From assembly GCF_015767265.1 (NCBI RefSeq), contig NZ_JADPIB010000004.1, positions 310,001 through 374,000 of the forward strand: a stretch of 64,000 nucleotides of DNA. The letters run 5' to 3'. This DNA comes from Aureivirga marina (GTDB taxonomy: Bacteria; Bacteroidota; Bacteroidia; Flavobacteriales; Flavobacteriaceae). Numbering within the stretch: the stretch's first letter is position 1; every line of letters starts with the position of its first letter. Both the position numbers and the translations under genes were made by a program. The notes below the pieces were generated by a model. That model ran no database searches, was not told the DNA's origin, and saw only the letters and a program-made list of their open reading frames with translations. Below are positions 43,803 through 52,857 of this stretch, one piece after another.

Positions 43803-45896
43803 TTAAATTGAATTGTTAGCTCTTTTCCATTGCCAATAATATAAACTACAACGACTATTTGTATGACCAGAAATATGGTGTGAATAGTCAAGTAAATTAT
43901 CTGTTTTTCTTGCGTAATATGTAAATTCTGCATTTGTTGAAGCTTCAATATTTGTAAATGTATGCGCTAAATTCAATGAATGTAAAAGCTCATGAGAAGC
44001 AGTTTGGTCATTTGCAGATTTAAATACTACAACATAATCAGCATTTGCAGCAGAGAAACCACTCAAATTACCACCACTCGGATGGTATCCATTCTCTGCG
44101 AAGTAGAATGCTTTAAAATAAGCTGTTCCATCGTATTTATTATCCTTTTCTTTAAGTTTTCGTTTTAAATAATTCACAATTCGTTCACTAGGAATTGCTG
44201 GTTTTCTTGGAATTGCTGGTGTAGTTGCTGTTGCTGGAACAGCTGGAACAGAGGAAATACGATCACTTTTTGTTTTAACTTTTCCTCGTTTAATAAATCT
44301 ACTAAAATCAGGATCACCAGTAAGATCTAATTCTACAATTTCAGAATCTGGAGATAATTCTACATAAGCTTGTTCTAAATATTTATTAATTCTAGATTTT
44401 TCTGGAGTTGCATCTACCATGTTTGGACTAGAAGTTCTTGACATTTTTGTTTTTATTTGTACAAAAACAACTCTTTTAGATTTTGTTACATTATTTGCCC
44501 AAACATTTAATTGCCCTGAAAGCGTAGAAATTTCATGTCCATCTTTATAAGCTTTTATAACCAATTTTTGATCGCTAGAGAAAATCTGCTCACTTTTAAT
44601 AGTAACAATATCATTTAATTTCTTGATACCAGATTTTCCACTTATATCAATTCTATTTGGAGAAATCGTAAAATTAGCATTGTCTTCAAACTCCAAATAA
44701 TCTGCTTCATCTGTAACATCAATATGTAATTTGATTTTAGCTTCTTTATTTTTCTTTAAACTTAACCATTCAGTATGATGTTTAAAATTCGATTTTGTAC
44801 CATTTGAATCCGTAACTTTTTTCCAAGAAATTTCTATTGGCGCATAATTTTCTTTTTTTAATTTTTCAAATTGTACGTTGTCTTTTTTGAAATGACCATC
44901 ATATTTATTAGAATCCATTTGAAGATTTGTAAAGGAACTTTCTAAATATTGTTTCGTGATAACATCTTCGAATTTTTCATCATTAAATAAATTGGTATCT
45001 CCGATTCTCAACCAATCAAATCCAAATTCACCTTGCCAATTATCATGCGGTCTAAAATTCACTAAAACTTTTGGAGTAGGAGAGATTTCTAAAAATTTAC
45101 TTTCTTTTTCTACATCTTTATAAGTAGCTGTTGCAACAAGTTTATCAGTATCTGCTGTTTTAAATTCTTCCCAACTATGTTTTATTTTAAAAAGAGGTAA
45201 AAGAACTGCTCCTTCCTTTGCAGCAGCAGAAAAAGTAAGATATTTTTTTCCAGTTTCGAATTCGGTTGCATCCTTTTTTGTAATTTTTATTTGAACATCA
45301 CCATCTTCTACGTTTTCTAATACAACTTTTACAGCTGCCTTTTTTTGATAAGGAATTTCAGAAATATGTTCCTCTTTTTCATTGACCCAATCTATAGAAA
45401 CAATTTTCGGATTTTTTTTCTTTTCTTCTTTTTTCTCTTCTGATTTACCAGTTTCCGTTTTTTCAGGAGCTGGAATCCAAGTTACATTCCAAGATCGAAC
45501 ATATTCTTCACCATAATCTTGAATTGCTGGAGAAATAGTAACAATCGTTTTCATCGGATTATCTTCTTCAGCACTAAAGGTTTCTTCAAAATGAACAAGA
45601 TGTGAATCACCAAATTCATACGTTCTTGTTGGAGGAAATTCAAAGCCATTTTCATAAAAACATACTTTTCCTTTCTCCATTTTATCTATTTCTTCCCAAG
45701 TGTCATCCTCACTTTCTTTTGTCATCCAATTTAGAATTCTATCTGTATTTCCGTCAGATGGGAAGCAAACTGTTATTAATCCACCCATCACTTCTGTGAG
45801 AGGCTTTCCGTTCGGTCTAATATCTCTATGATATTTCATATCAGTCCAAAGAAGTTCAATTTCTTGTCCCAAAATGAATAATTTTGATAATATCAT
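43803..45896 (-). CDS. T6SS tube-protein (TssD/Hcp-like) fusion to a zinc metalloprotease
   Basis: 697 residues. Residues 1-130 look like the Bacteroidota T6SS subtype iii tube protein TssD: YHRDIRPNGKPLTEVMGGLI, LNWMTKE, GKVCFYENGF, TYEFGDSHLVHFEETF and DNPMKTIVTISP. A Lys/Glu linker (145-163) leads to Ig-like modules, one containing VNFRPHDNWQGEFGFDWLRI. A Pro-Ala-rich stretch near 545-565 precedes the catalytic domain with HELLHSLNLAH (H635, E636, H639, H645), the metzincin-type HExxHxxxxxH with Asn instead of Gly, and NLLDYS (667-672) in the place of the Met-turn. I read it as an 'evolved' Hcp effector with a protease warhead. The next gene is the likely immunity lipoprotein. Confidence 0.82.
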   Translation of the reverse strand: MILSKLFILGQEIELLWTDMKYHRDIRPNGKPLTEVMGGLITVCFPSDGNTDRILNWMTKESEDDTWEEIDKMEKGKVCFYENGFEFPPTRTYEFGDSHLVHFEETFSAEEDNPMKTIVTISPAIQDYGEEYVRSWNVTWIPAPEKTETGKSEEKKEEKKKNPKIVSIDWVNEKEEHISEIPYQKKAAVKVVLENVEDGDVQIKITKKDATEFETGKKYLTFSAAAKEGAVLLPLFKIKHSWEEFKTADTDKLVATATYKDVEKESKFLEISPTPKVLVNFRPHDNWQGEFGFDWLRIGDTNLFNDEKFEDVITKQYLESSFTNLQMDSNKYDGHFKKDNVQFEKLKKENYAPIEISWKKVTDSNGTKSNFKHHTEWLSLKKNKEAKIKLHIDVTDEADYLEFEDNANFTISPNRIDISGKSGIKKLNDIVTIKSEQIFSSDQKLVIKAYKDGHEISTLSGQLNVWANNVTKSKRVVFVQIKTKMSRTSSPNMVDATPEKSRINKYLEQAYVELSPDSEIVELDLTGDPDFSRFIKRGKVKTKSDRISSVPAVPATATTPAIPRKPAIPSERIVNYLKRKLKEKDNKYDGTAYFKAFYFAENGYHPSGGNLSGFSAANADYVVVFKSANDQTASHELLHSLNLAHTFTNIEASTNAEFTYYARKTDNLLDYSHHISGHTNSRCSLYYWQWKRANNSI

Positions 45897-46064
45897 TTCA
45901 TGTAAAATTTTTTACTCTTTAAAATCAATTTTGTTCTATTATTAGTGTTTTTTAATGGTTGATTCTAAATTTCATAGTGTTTTATTCAAAGATATTAGTA
46001 TTCTAATTAAAAACAAAATATTGAAAATTAACATTAAATAATTAATATTAGTTATAAATTAAGA

Positions 46065-47297
46065 TTATTTTGTTAATTCATTTATGATGAAATTTTCTGT
46101 TTCTTTTCCAAATTTTTGTTTGATTAATTTTAAAAAATCAGAAGTCTTTTTTATTTCCTTTTGGTGAACTTTTTTAAGTAGTTTTTCAAAGTTTTTTCTT
46201 CCAATTTTAACCTCTAATTGGTATAATAAATAGGCACCTTTGTAAGTGATTGTTGTTTGATTCTTTGTGTTTTTTTCTTTTAATTCTTGTAAAGAAGGAG
46301 CATTTTTAATTGTTTCTTCTAATTCTTTAATGTTTTTAGAAAAATTTTCTTCTCCATATTGTTTTCTTTGAAGAATAATGGAAGTATACTCAGCAAAAGA
46401 TTCGTTTAACCAATCTTCCCAAGAACTCACTTCTGCTTTATTCCACCATAAATGTGCAATTTCATGTGCCAATGTTTTATCATCATTTAAGTCATAAGTT
46501 TTTCCAATTGAAAGAGAAATAAATCCTTTTCTAGCATAAGAAGTTACACGTTTGAATTGATTAACAGCTAAGGTTAAATTTCCTTTTGCTGTTTTTCCAA
46601 ACATTTTATTTAGTTGTTTTAAATGCGTTTCAATGTTTTTTTCTAATGTTTTGGTAGTGTTTTTTTCTAAATTCAAATGATACACATTTACTTTCTTTTT
46701 TGCCGCAGAAATTGATTTAAACTTTGAGGAAATGATAAAAGGAATATCTAAAAAAGGAATATTCTGTGACATTTTCCAAGAATTAGTTGTATTAGAAACT
46801 TGTCCAGATCCAATTAATTGTAATTCATTTTCTAAAATAAAATTTATATCGTAAGTAAAAAGTCCATAATCCAAATTAAATGGAAACCAAGCATTGTAAA
46901 TATTTAGTTCTAACCAATCTTTATTAAATGGAAAATTTTTATTCTCAATTTTTTTTAAATCGAAAAGATATTTTAAATGAATTTTTCCATCTGTAATATT
47001 TTTATTTTTGATGAGAATTGCTTTGTCTTCCCCAACAAAAGATTCTTCAGTTATAGTATAAGTTAATGATTTTGCATTTGAAGAAATTTCAGAAATAGTA
47101 GCAGATTTTGGGAAAAATAATTTTAATTCATCACTTTTTGAAAGGTGTTCAAATGAAATTATAAATTCAGCATTTAAAAGATGTTTTTCAATGCTAATTT
47201 CAATAGTTCCTGTGTAGTGTTTTATTTTTTGTGAAAAGAGAAAAGAAGTGAATAAAAATATTCCTAAAGTAAAGATTGATTTTAAGTGTATTTTCAT
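46065..47297 (-). CDS. Exported M1-like aminopeptidase
   Basis: 410 residues with signal peptide KIHLKSIFTLGIFLFTSFLF. The N-terminal domain is beta-rich and the catalytic domain has LAHEIAHLWWNKAE (HExxH) with WLNESFAEYTS (Glu third ligand 18-19 residues later), as in M1 (gluzincin) peptidases. Shorter than classical M1 enzymes (600-900 residues) and lacking an obvious GAMEN motif. The ATG at 47297 was chosen; a TTG upstream would overlap a TATATTGC promoter-like box. Probably digests peptides in the periplasm. Confidence 0.82.
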   Translation of the reverse strand: MKIHLKSIFTLGIFLFTSFLFSQKIKHYTGTIEISIEKHLLNAEFIISFEHLSKSDELKLFFPKSATISEISSNAKSLTYTITEESFVGEDKAILIKNKNITDGKIHLKYLFDLKKIENKNFPFNKDWLELNIYNAWFPFNLDYGLFTYDINFILENELQLIGSGQVSNTTNSWKMSQNIPFLDIPFIISSKFKSISAAKKKVNVYHLNLEKNTTKTLEKNIETHLKQLNKMFGKTAKGNLTLAVNQFKRVTSYARKGFISLSIGKTYDLNDDKTLAHEIAHLWWNKAEVSSWEDWLNESFAEYTSIILQRKQYGEENFSKNIKELEETIKNAPSLQELKEKNTKNQTTITYKGAYLLYQLEVKIGRKNFEKLLKKVHQKEIKKTSDFLKLIKQKFGKETENFIINELTK

Positions 47298-47380
47298 AAG
47301 GAGAAATTCTATAATTTCTTGCAATATAAACTTTTTAATGAAATTAAACGGTTAGTGTAAAAATTTAAGTTTGTAGAATA

Positions 47381-47410
47381 AAAAAAGCATATTGAAAACA
47401 ATCAATATGC
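47381..47410 (-). terminator. Terminator of the DUF4345 gene
   Basis: Minus strand stem GCATATTGA / TCAATATGC (47387-47395 with 47402-47410) followed by T7. Confidence 0.75.
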
Positions 47411-47435
47411 GTTAATATTTATAGGTTTTATATAT

Positions 47436-47816
47436 TTAAAATAAAAAAAGACAAATAAGATTTAAAGCTCCGAAAATTAATTCAAAGAAAATTCCTTGTA
47501 TAATTTGTTTGTTAGGTTTTCCATCTTTTATTAAACTTATAATTCTTCCAATTAAAAAACTTAGAAATAGGAGAGATGCAATTGTAAAAGATGTAAATGT
47601 AAACTTTTCAATAAAAATTCCGAGAGAAATAAGAATTCCTGAAAAGAACATTACCGAACTAAATCCGCGAATTTCATTCAATAAATTGGTGTCATTTTCA
47701 AGTGAAATTCCAGAATTCTTCGAGAAAGTTTTTATCGGATTTACCAATCTTGATAGACCAACAAAAATTAATAATATACTGGATAATGAAAGTGTAATAA
47801 TTTTAAAAATCTCCAT
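47436..47816 (-). CDS. DUF4345 family membrane protein
   Basis: 126 residues with four hydrophobic helices spanning nearly the whole protein. SSILLIFVGLSRLVNPIKTF and LNEIRGFSSVMFFSGILISL match DUF4345, a family common in Bacteroidota. Function unknown. It lies 68 bases downstream of the WYL regulator on the same strand and could be its target or the end of the same operon. Confidence 0.82.
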   Translation of the reverse strand: MEIFKIITLSLSSILLIFVGLSRLVNPIKTFSKNSGISLENDTNLLNEIRGFSSVMFFSGILISLGIFIEKFTFTSFTIASLLFLSFLIGRIISLIKDGKPNKQIIQGIFFELIFGALNLICLFLF

Positions 47817-47884
47817 TTTAAATTGCGTTTAATTTATATTGCAAATCTAAAAGCAGCTTGTGACAAAGGTGTGTCAAGGGTATT

Positions 47885-48577
47885 TTAATCTTTTACATAT
47901 TTTTCAAAATATTCTTGAATTGTCATATTGTGTGGCGTAAAATTTTCTTCTAAAATAAAGATAGATTTTATAAAATCAATTCTAAAAATTCTAAAATCAT
48001 TTCGAAGTTTACAAAATGCAATCAAAAGAAAATTTCCATTAGTACTATAGATTGCGAAAGGTTCAATTTGTCGTTTAGTTTCCTTTTTATTTGAAGAAAA
48101 ATAGTTAATTTCTAAAACTTGAAAATTTGTAATTGCAGATTGAATTTGCATTAAATTATTACTCGATTTTTCTTGTTTTTTTTCTTTTCCAAAATGAATT
48201 CTTTCCGATAATAAATCTGCTTTTCCTTTTTGAGAATATTTTAAAACCGCTTTAATTTTTGTAATTGCATTACTATAATTTTCACTAAAAGATTGATCTT
48301 TATTTTTTTGAATTAATTTTTCTGCTGTTATTAAAGCATTTGCTTCATTTTCAGTAAAAAGAACAGGAGGAAGCTGAAAACCTTCCATTAAAGAATACCC
48401 TTTTCCTTCTTCAGTGAAAATCGGAATTCCAGATTGTTCTAAAGTTCGAATATCACGATAAATAGTTCGTAAACTTACATTGTGTTTTTCTGCTAAAAAT
48501 CGAGCAGTTACAATTTGTTTTGATTGCAATAAAGTAATAATTGATGTCAATCTTGAAATTCTTGGTTTTTCACTCAT
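47885..48577 (-). CDS. HTH/WYL-domain transcriptional regulator, YafY family
   Basis: 230 residues. N-terminal DeoR-like helix-turn-helix: SRLTSIITLLQSKQIVTARF, LAEKHNVSLRTIYRDIRTLE, followed by GKGYSLMEGFQLPPVLFTEN, which is the standard linker of YafY regulators. The C-terminal WYL domain spans about 130-215 (LEINYFSSNKKETKRQIEPF, YSTNGNFLLIAFCKL). WYL domains bind nucleotide or nucleic-acid ligands and often control defence or stress genes. Its start overlaps the stop of the upstream oxygenase-like gene by 8 bases (ATGAGTGA), so translation is coupled. Confidence 0.92.
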   Translation of the reverse strand: MSEKPRISRLTSIITLLQSKQIVTARFLAEKHNVSLRTIYRDIRTLEQSGIPIFTEEGKGYSLMEGFQLPPVLFTENEANALITAEKLIQKNKDQSFSENYSNAITKIKAVLKYSQKGKADLLSERIHFGKEKKQEKSSNNLMQIQSAITNFQVLEINYFSSNKKETKRQIEPFAIYSTNGNFLLIAFCKLRNDFRIFRIDFIKSIFILEENFTPHNMTIQEYFEKYVKD

Positions 48578-49364
48578 GAGTGTTTTTGGGTATTATTGTA
48601 TCCGCAAAACTAAGCGAATAATTTATTTCAGAATAGATAAAATTCTCAGAATTATTTTCTTTTCCTTTTAATAAAAAGAATGCTTTCCGTTGATTTTCCG
48701 ATGCAAATTTAAGAATTTCACCATTTGGTAAAATAGGAATATCATTTTTAAACTGAAGAAAATTTTTCGAAACTCGAAAGGTTATTCCCAACCAATGATT
48801 TTCGGATTCCAGCGGTTTTTTTCGATGAGAATTGTCTAAAATAATTTTATGAACAAACTTTGAATTTGTAGAAATTGAAAATAAAACAACAGAATTATGA
48901 GAAAGTATAATTTCCGATTCTTCTGTTGTTTCTTTGTTTTTAATTTTTAGTTTTCTTGTAAAATCAGCATCTAAAGTCTCAGGATTTTTATAACAAGAAA
49001 AAAGTGCGATATAAGAATTCGGATGAACATCGAGACACTGATCCGAATGATAACTCATTTTGCGATATCTTTTTTCATAAATTTCAATCAAAGCATTATT
49101 AAATTCCAATGAATCAGAATCGATTTCACTCATTTTCGTTTTAATATTTTCAATAATTTTTAAATGATTTTCATCGAAAAAATAATTTGCTTCTAGAAAA
49201 TTGGTTGTCGTTCTAACAATCGGAATTCCTTTGCTATCTTTTTTTACTAAATGTTTTCCAAATCTTCCTTTTCCAGTATTTTCAAACAAAATAGAAGAAG
49301 AAAGTTCTTGAAAAAGATTTTCTTTTAAAGGTAAATTAATTTTATGAAAATTAGATTTTGACAT
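48570..49364 (-). CDS. 2OG-Fe(II)-oxygenase-like protein (short paralogue)
   Basis: 264 residues, no signal peptide. Iron-binding pattern H106-x-D108 in SYHSDQCLDVHPNSYIALFS, distal H172 in FSISTNSKFVHKI, and R197 in GITFRVS as the likely 2-oxoglutarate anchor: the order of a double-stranded beta-helix dioxygenase (AlkB-like/2OG-FeII_Oxy). It shares these three motifs with the upstream 400-residue protein. Overlaps the WYL regulator gene by 8 bases and follows the longer paralogue by 3 bases. Substrate unknown. Confidence 0.72.
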   Translation of the reverse strand: MSKSNFHKINLPLKENLFQELSSSILFENTGKGRFGKHLVKKDSKGIPIVRTTTNFLEANYFFDENHLKIIENIKTKMSEIDSDSLEFNNALIEIYEKRYRKMSYHSDQCLDVHPNSYIALFSCYKNPETLDADFTRKLKIKNKETTEESEIILSHNSVVLFSISTNSKFVHKIILDNSHRKKPLESENHWLGITFRVSKNFLQFKNDIPILPNGEILKFASENQRKAFFLLKGKENNSENFIYSEINYSLSFADTIIPKNTHE

Positions 49365-49367
49365 CTT

Positions 49368-50570
49368 TTAATAAATAGGTTTTTTATAATCTCCAACATT
49401 CATACTAAAACGAATTTTATCATAATCTACCTTCTCTTTAGTATCATTTTCTTTTTTGTAATCTTTATATAAATTCTGACGCATTTCCTCGGTCATTTCC
49501 ACCATTTTTAAAAGTTCTCCACTTTCATTTATATAAACATTTTCATTCATATATTGTGCTTTTACATTCGAACAACGAGCTACATATCCCATTCTCACAG
49601 GAATTTGATCTACTCTTAACATGGAAGTTCGAATTTCATGTGTGTATAAACGATTTGTAGAAAGTGGAATAATAAAAGCCGAATTTGGATAAAGAGTTAC
49701 ACTAAATTCTTTCACCAAAGAAGTATCTGTAATGTCTTTTTTTAATTTAAATAAAAGTCTAGAAAGTCCGCTTACATTTTTATAAGTCCAATCAAAAGTA
49801 TCTTCCTTTGAAGGTTTTAAATCTTTAAATTCTGTTCGATCATAAAATGTACAAAAAGCAATTAAGCCTTCATCTGCCATATCTTTAGTTTTGTCAGAAT
49901 GTGCTTTGATTTTGGCTTTTGCTTCTTTTCCATTTTCTTGTTTCACGTTTCGATAAATTTGTGCTAAAACATGATTTAAATCGGTCTTTTCTTCAAAAAC
50001 GTCTTTTGCACATTCATTTAATCTTTGAATAATTTGTTTATCAGAATTTCTAAAATTGTCTGTAGGACCAGTTAAATTGCTAGAACATCTTAAAAGGTGA
50101 TAATGTAGGATTTCACCATTTTCTTCATTTTCTTCTTTTGTAACATTTGTTAGGTAAATTCCTGTTCTTAATGCTTTAGAAGGTTTTGTAGATTCTGTTA
50201 ATTCTTGAAAATCATGTTCTGATTCGACCCATTTAAAATAATCTTCATCATTAAAAAGATTTCTGTATAGAACTCCAGCATTATGTAAAAGAATCGGAAC
50301 TTTTCCTAAATCAATTAATTCAAAATTTCCAACATTTTCATAATTGGAAGAAAGTTCTTTAATGATAAAAATAGTAGAGTTTTCATTTTTAAAATCCACT
50401 AAATCTCCGCAAACATAGATTTTTTGATGCTTTGTAATTTCTAATGGATTTTTAATAATTTCTCCACAAAAATGTTCTTTTAGATAGTTTAATTCTCTGT
50501 TTTCTTGATTTTCAGTTGGAAAAATTAGAAGTGCATTTTTAGTTTTTGAAATAGTATTTTCTGTTTTCAT
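49368..50570 (-). CDS. 2OG-Fe(II)-oxygenase-like protein with N-terminal extension (long paralogue)
   Basis: 400 residues. C-terminal half: AHSDKTKDMADEGLIAFCTF (H224, D226), FIIPLSTNRLYTHEI (H311) and MGYVARCSN (R332), matching the motif order of the downstream 264-residue paralogue. N-terminal half (1-190) is a separate alpha/beta domain starting NALLIFPTENQENRELNYLK that I do not recognise. No signal peptide. It begins 4 bases after an exported small protein and ends 3 bases before the paralogue, so four genes form one operon. Substrate unknown; oxygenase activity is inferred from motifs. Confidence 0.7.
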   Translation of the reverse strand: MKTENTISKTKNALLIFPTENQENRELNYLKEHFCGEIIKNPLEITKHQKIYVCGDLVDFKNENSTIFIIKELSSNYENVGNFELIDLGKVPILLHNAGVLYRNLFNDEDYFKWVESEHDFQELTESTKPSKALRTGIYLTNVTKEENEENGEILHYHLLRCSSNLTGPTDNFRNSDKQIIQRLNECAKDVFEEKTDLNHVLAQIYRNVKQENGKEAKAKIKAHSDKTKDMADEGLIAFCTFYDRTEFKDLKPSKEDTFDWTYKNVSGLSRLLFKLKKDITDTSLVKEFSVTLYPNSAFIIPLSTNRLYTHEIRTSMLRVDQIPVRMGYVARCSNVKAQYMNENVYINESGELLKMVEMTEEMRQNLYKDYKKENDTKEKVDYDKIRFSMNVGDYKKPIY

Positions 50571-50574
50571 TTGC

Positions 50575-51144
50575 TTAATTTTCTATGTTTAAATCTTTTA
50601 AAATTAATGTTGAAACGTTTGATTTAATTGTAGAATATGGAATTTTCAATCTAAAATGTCCGAAAAGTTGTAAACCCAGTCGCTCTTCATTTTTTAAGAT
50701 TTCCATGTTTTCAAATAAAGTTCCATAAATGTTCAATTTTTTTATAGTAGATGTGGTTTTATTTTTTGTATGATTTATAATTTCAAGAAGATAAATTTTA
50801 TTATTTGTTATCACTTTTGCATCAATTTTCATTTCTGAATTTCCTTTTACAACATATTTTTTAATTGTTGTGTTTTTGTGAATTAATTGAAATTCATAAA
50901 TAATATGATTTAGAAGGTAATTATTCCAGATTTCTTCCTGTTTTTTTACTTCAAGCTTTTCAAAATTTGGAAATTCTTCAATGATATTTTTATATGGATC
51001 AAAGAATTTTACTGAAATATCAAAATCTTGAATTTTAAATTTCTCTAAGGTTGTTGATTTTTGAGAAAAAGAAACTTGGATTCCAAAAACTATTAGAATT
51101 ATAAAAAGAAAATCAGTTTTAATATTTTTTCTTTTTTTGTGCAT
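50575..51144 (-). CDS. Exported hypothetical protein
   Basis: 189 residues; basic start MHKKRKNIKTDF, hydrophobic stretch and a predicted cleavage after VSFSQ. The mature part is beta-rich with alternating hydrophobic strands (KYVVKGNSEMKIDAKVI, KIYLLEIINHTKN). No family recognised. First gene of the oxygenase/WYL operon, 4 bases before the long oxygenase-like gene. Confidence 0.62.
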   Translation of the reverse strand: MHKKRKNIKTDFLFIILIVFGIQVSFSQKSTTLEKFKIQDFDISVKFFDPYKNIIEEFPNFEKLEVKKQEEIWNNYLLNHIIYEFQLIHKNTTIKKYVVKGNSEMKIDAKVITNNKIYLLEIINHTKNKTTSTIKKLNIYGTLFENMEILKNEERLGLQLFGHFRLKIPYSTIKSNVSTLILKDLNIEN

Positions 51145-51514
51145 TATTTCATTAATTTAAAATTATTTTCATAACAAAAGTTCCCAAATATAATTGGAAT
51201 AAGTCAAACATCAAAAAAATGAAGTTTTAAGTTAAATAATAAAATATTATTATAAAAACTAGGCTGAGATGAAGTATTAGAATTGTTTCAAATAAAATAA
51301 ATGTCAATTAAAAAACAATTAAAAGTTTGTTTTGAAATTCTGTTAAAAATAAAAACAGGCCACCCAAAATAAAAGATAACCTGTTGATTTGAAAAAAGAT
51401 ATTTATAGTTAAATCTAATTTAACAAAAATATTTTAGTTTACAAATTGCTATAAATTAGTATGGATTTCTTCGAATTTACCAATGATTCTTCTTTTTATT
51501 TAAAAATAAAATAA
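51145..51514. other. Gene-free AT-rich stretch with one weak hairpin
   Basis: No credible ORF. It contains a short stem AACAGG / CCTGTT (51354-51359 with 51380-51385), followed on the minus strand by a T-rich run, which may end transcripts coming from 51.5-52 kb. CTGAGA at 51264-51269 is an isolated Thi-box look-alike. Nothing else seen. Confidence 0.5.
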
Positions 51515-51613
51515 TCAATTTGTTTGGAAAATAGATTTTCTATTTAAATTAGTAATCAATAAAGCTTCATTTTCAATAAATTTATTTTTGAATTCTTCTT
51601 TTGTTATTTTCAT
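51515..51613 (-). CDS. Possible small ORF (32 residues) or gene relic
   Basis: ATG at 51613 opens MKITKEEFKNKFIENEALLI and ends with SIFQTN before a TGA. Charged-then-hydrophobic composition looks protein-like, but there is no recognised family and length alone is weak evidence. It could be the remaining 5' end of a degraded gene. Confidence 0.25.
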   Translation of the reverse strand: MKITKEEFKNKFIENEALLITNLNRKSIFQTN

Positions 51614-51659
51614 TTTAATAAAACAAAAGATAAGGAGGAAGTAAAAAATACTATGAAAC

Positions 51660-52064
51660 CTATAATTTTAGAAGTTGATTTAATAGAAGTTTCATTTTTT
51701 CAATTAAATCCTTTTCATTATCATATTCAATAATATAATTAGAACTTCCAGCAGCAGTTGTAGAATATTCTGCATCTTTTTTACGTAAATAAATAATAGG
51801 TTTTCCTTTTGCGTTTGCATAACCAATTTCAATTCCCACACCAATTGATTTTGTAGTTAATTCGGCAACTAAAAAAGCGGATTCATCAATTTCCTGAAAT
51901 GCAGTTTCCATCATTATTTTTTCTTCATCTGCTTTAAAATTATAATGATCTACAAATGAAAATAATTCTAAATTTTTTGTGTGGAAAAGTTTTACTAAAC
52001 TTTGAACTTCTGTATCAAATAATTTCCGATTGGAATAGCTAATGGCAAAATAAACTTTTTTCAT
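51660..52064 (-). CDS. Nucleoside 2-deoxyribosyltransferase-like protein
   Basis: 134 residues. Rossmann-like start KKVYFAISYSNRKLF, a mid segment FLVAELTTKSIGVGIEIGYA with the catalytic-type Glu (E-I-G-Y-A), and GKPIIYLRKKD, matching the nucleoside 2-deoxyribosyltransferase/DNPH1 fold. Could hydrolyse or transfer nucleobase from deoxynucleosides, or be a related nucleotide-binding protein. Stand-alone gene. Confidence 0.72.
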   Translation of the reverse strand: MKKVYFAISYSNRKLFDTEVQSLVKLFHTKNLELFSFVDHYNFKADEEKIMMETAFQEIDESAFLVAELTTKSIGVGIEIGYANAKGKPIIYLRKKDAEYSTTAAGSSNYIIEYDNEKDLIEKMKLLLNQLLKL

Positions 52065-52155
52065 ATAATGTTATATTATTTCTTTTTTGGATTAAAATAA
52101 TGTTGACCAAAGATAGAAGTTTATTGAAAAAATATTCACTAAAAACTGGTTGTTT

Positions 52156-52776
52156 TTACTTCTTAAAAACAAATGAAATTAATCTTGAAAGTTCTTTATT
52201 ATCTTCATCAAACCACTCATTTAATTCAATTAAAGAAAAACCATTTTGATTGGCTTTTTCCATATATTCTGAAATATGATGTGTATAAACTTCCAATTCA
52301 TGAATTCCATCTTCTGTTTCGTATTTTGCTTTACTTCCTGAATATTGTTTAAAAGGATGCAATTCAGAAATGAAAAAGATTCCTTCATTTTTCATTTTTA
52401 GATTTGCTTGTCTAAAAATGTGATTTAAATCTTCAATATGTTCTAGCGTTAAACTTGAAGTAATTAAATCTGCAAAACCATTTTCTACATCCCAGTTTTT
52501 GGTTAAATCAGCTTTTTGAAAGATAACATTTTCACTACTGATTTTTTCTTTTGCTTTGTTCAACATTTCATCAGAAAAATCTAAACCGATTATTTTAGAA
52601 GCTTTATTTAATAACCATTGTGTATTTTTTTCTGTTCCACAACCTAATTCCAAAACATTTTCAAAATTGTATTTTTCTAAAGTTTCAATTGTTGCTTTTT
52701 GATCTAAATCTCTTGTTTTGTTTAAGTTTGAATCATATTGTTCAGCCCAATTATTATATGCTTTATCTATGCTCAT
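52156..52776 (-). CDS. Class I SAM-dependent methyltransferase
   Basis: 206 residues. Motif I NVLELGCGTEKNTQWLLNKA, motif II IGLDFSDEMLNKAKEKI, then FQKADLTKNW and ADLITSSLTLEHIEDLNHIF: a Methyltransf_11-type small-molecule methyltransferase. Substrate unknown. Stand-alone. Confidence 0.88.
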   Translation of the reverse strand: MSIDKAYNNWAEQYDSNLNKTRDLDQKATIETLEKYNFENVLELGCGTEKNTQWLLNKASKIIGLDFSDEMLNKAKEKISSENVIFQKADLTKNWDVENGFADLITSSLTLEHIEDLNHIFRQANLKMKNEGIFFISELHPFKQYSGSKAKYETEDGIHELEVYTHHISEYMEKANQNGFSLIELNEWFDEDNKELSRLISFVFKK

Positions 52777-52857
52777 TTCTAATATTATTTTTATTAAATG
52801 TAATATTAAATTATAATCTTAATCTTCTTTAATTTTAAACAGTTTTTATTGCATAAA

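Noticed and set aside
51261-51270. AGGCTGAGAT as part of a TPP riboswitch
   Set aside because: The rest of the conserved core (ACCTGAT..., AGGGAA) is missing and no thiamine gene follows.
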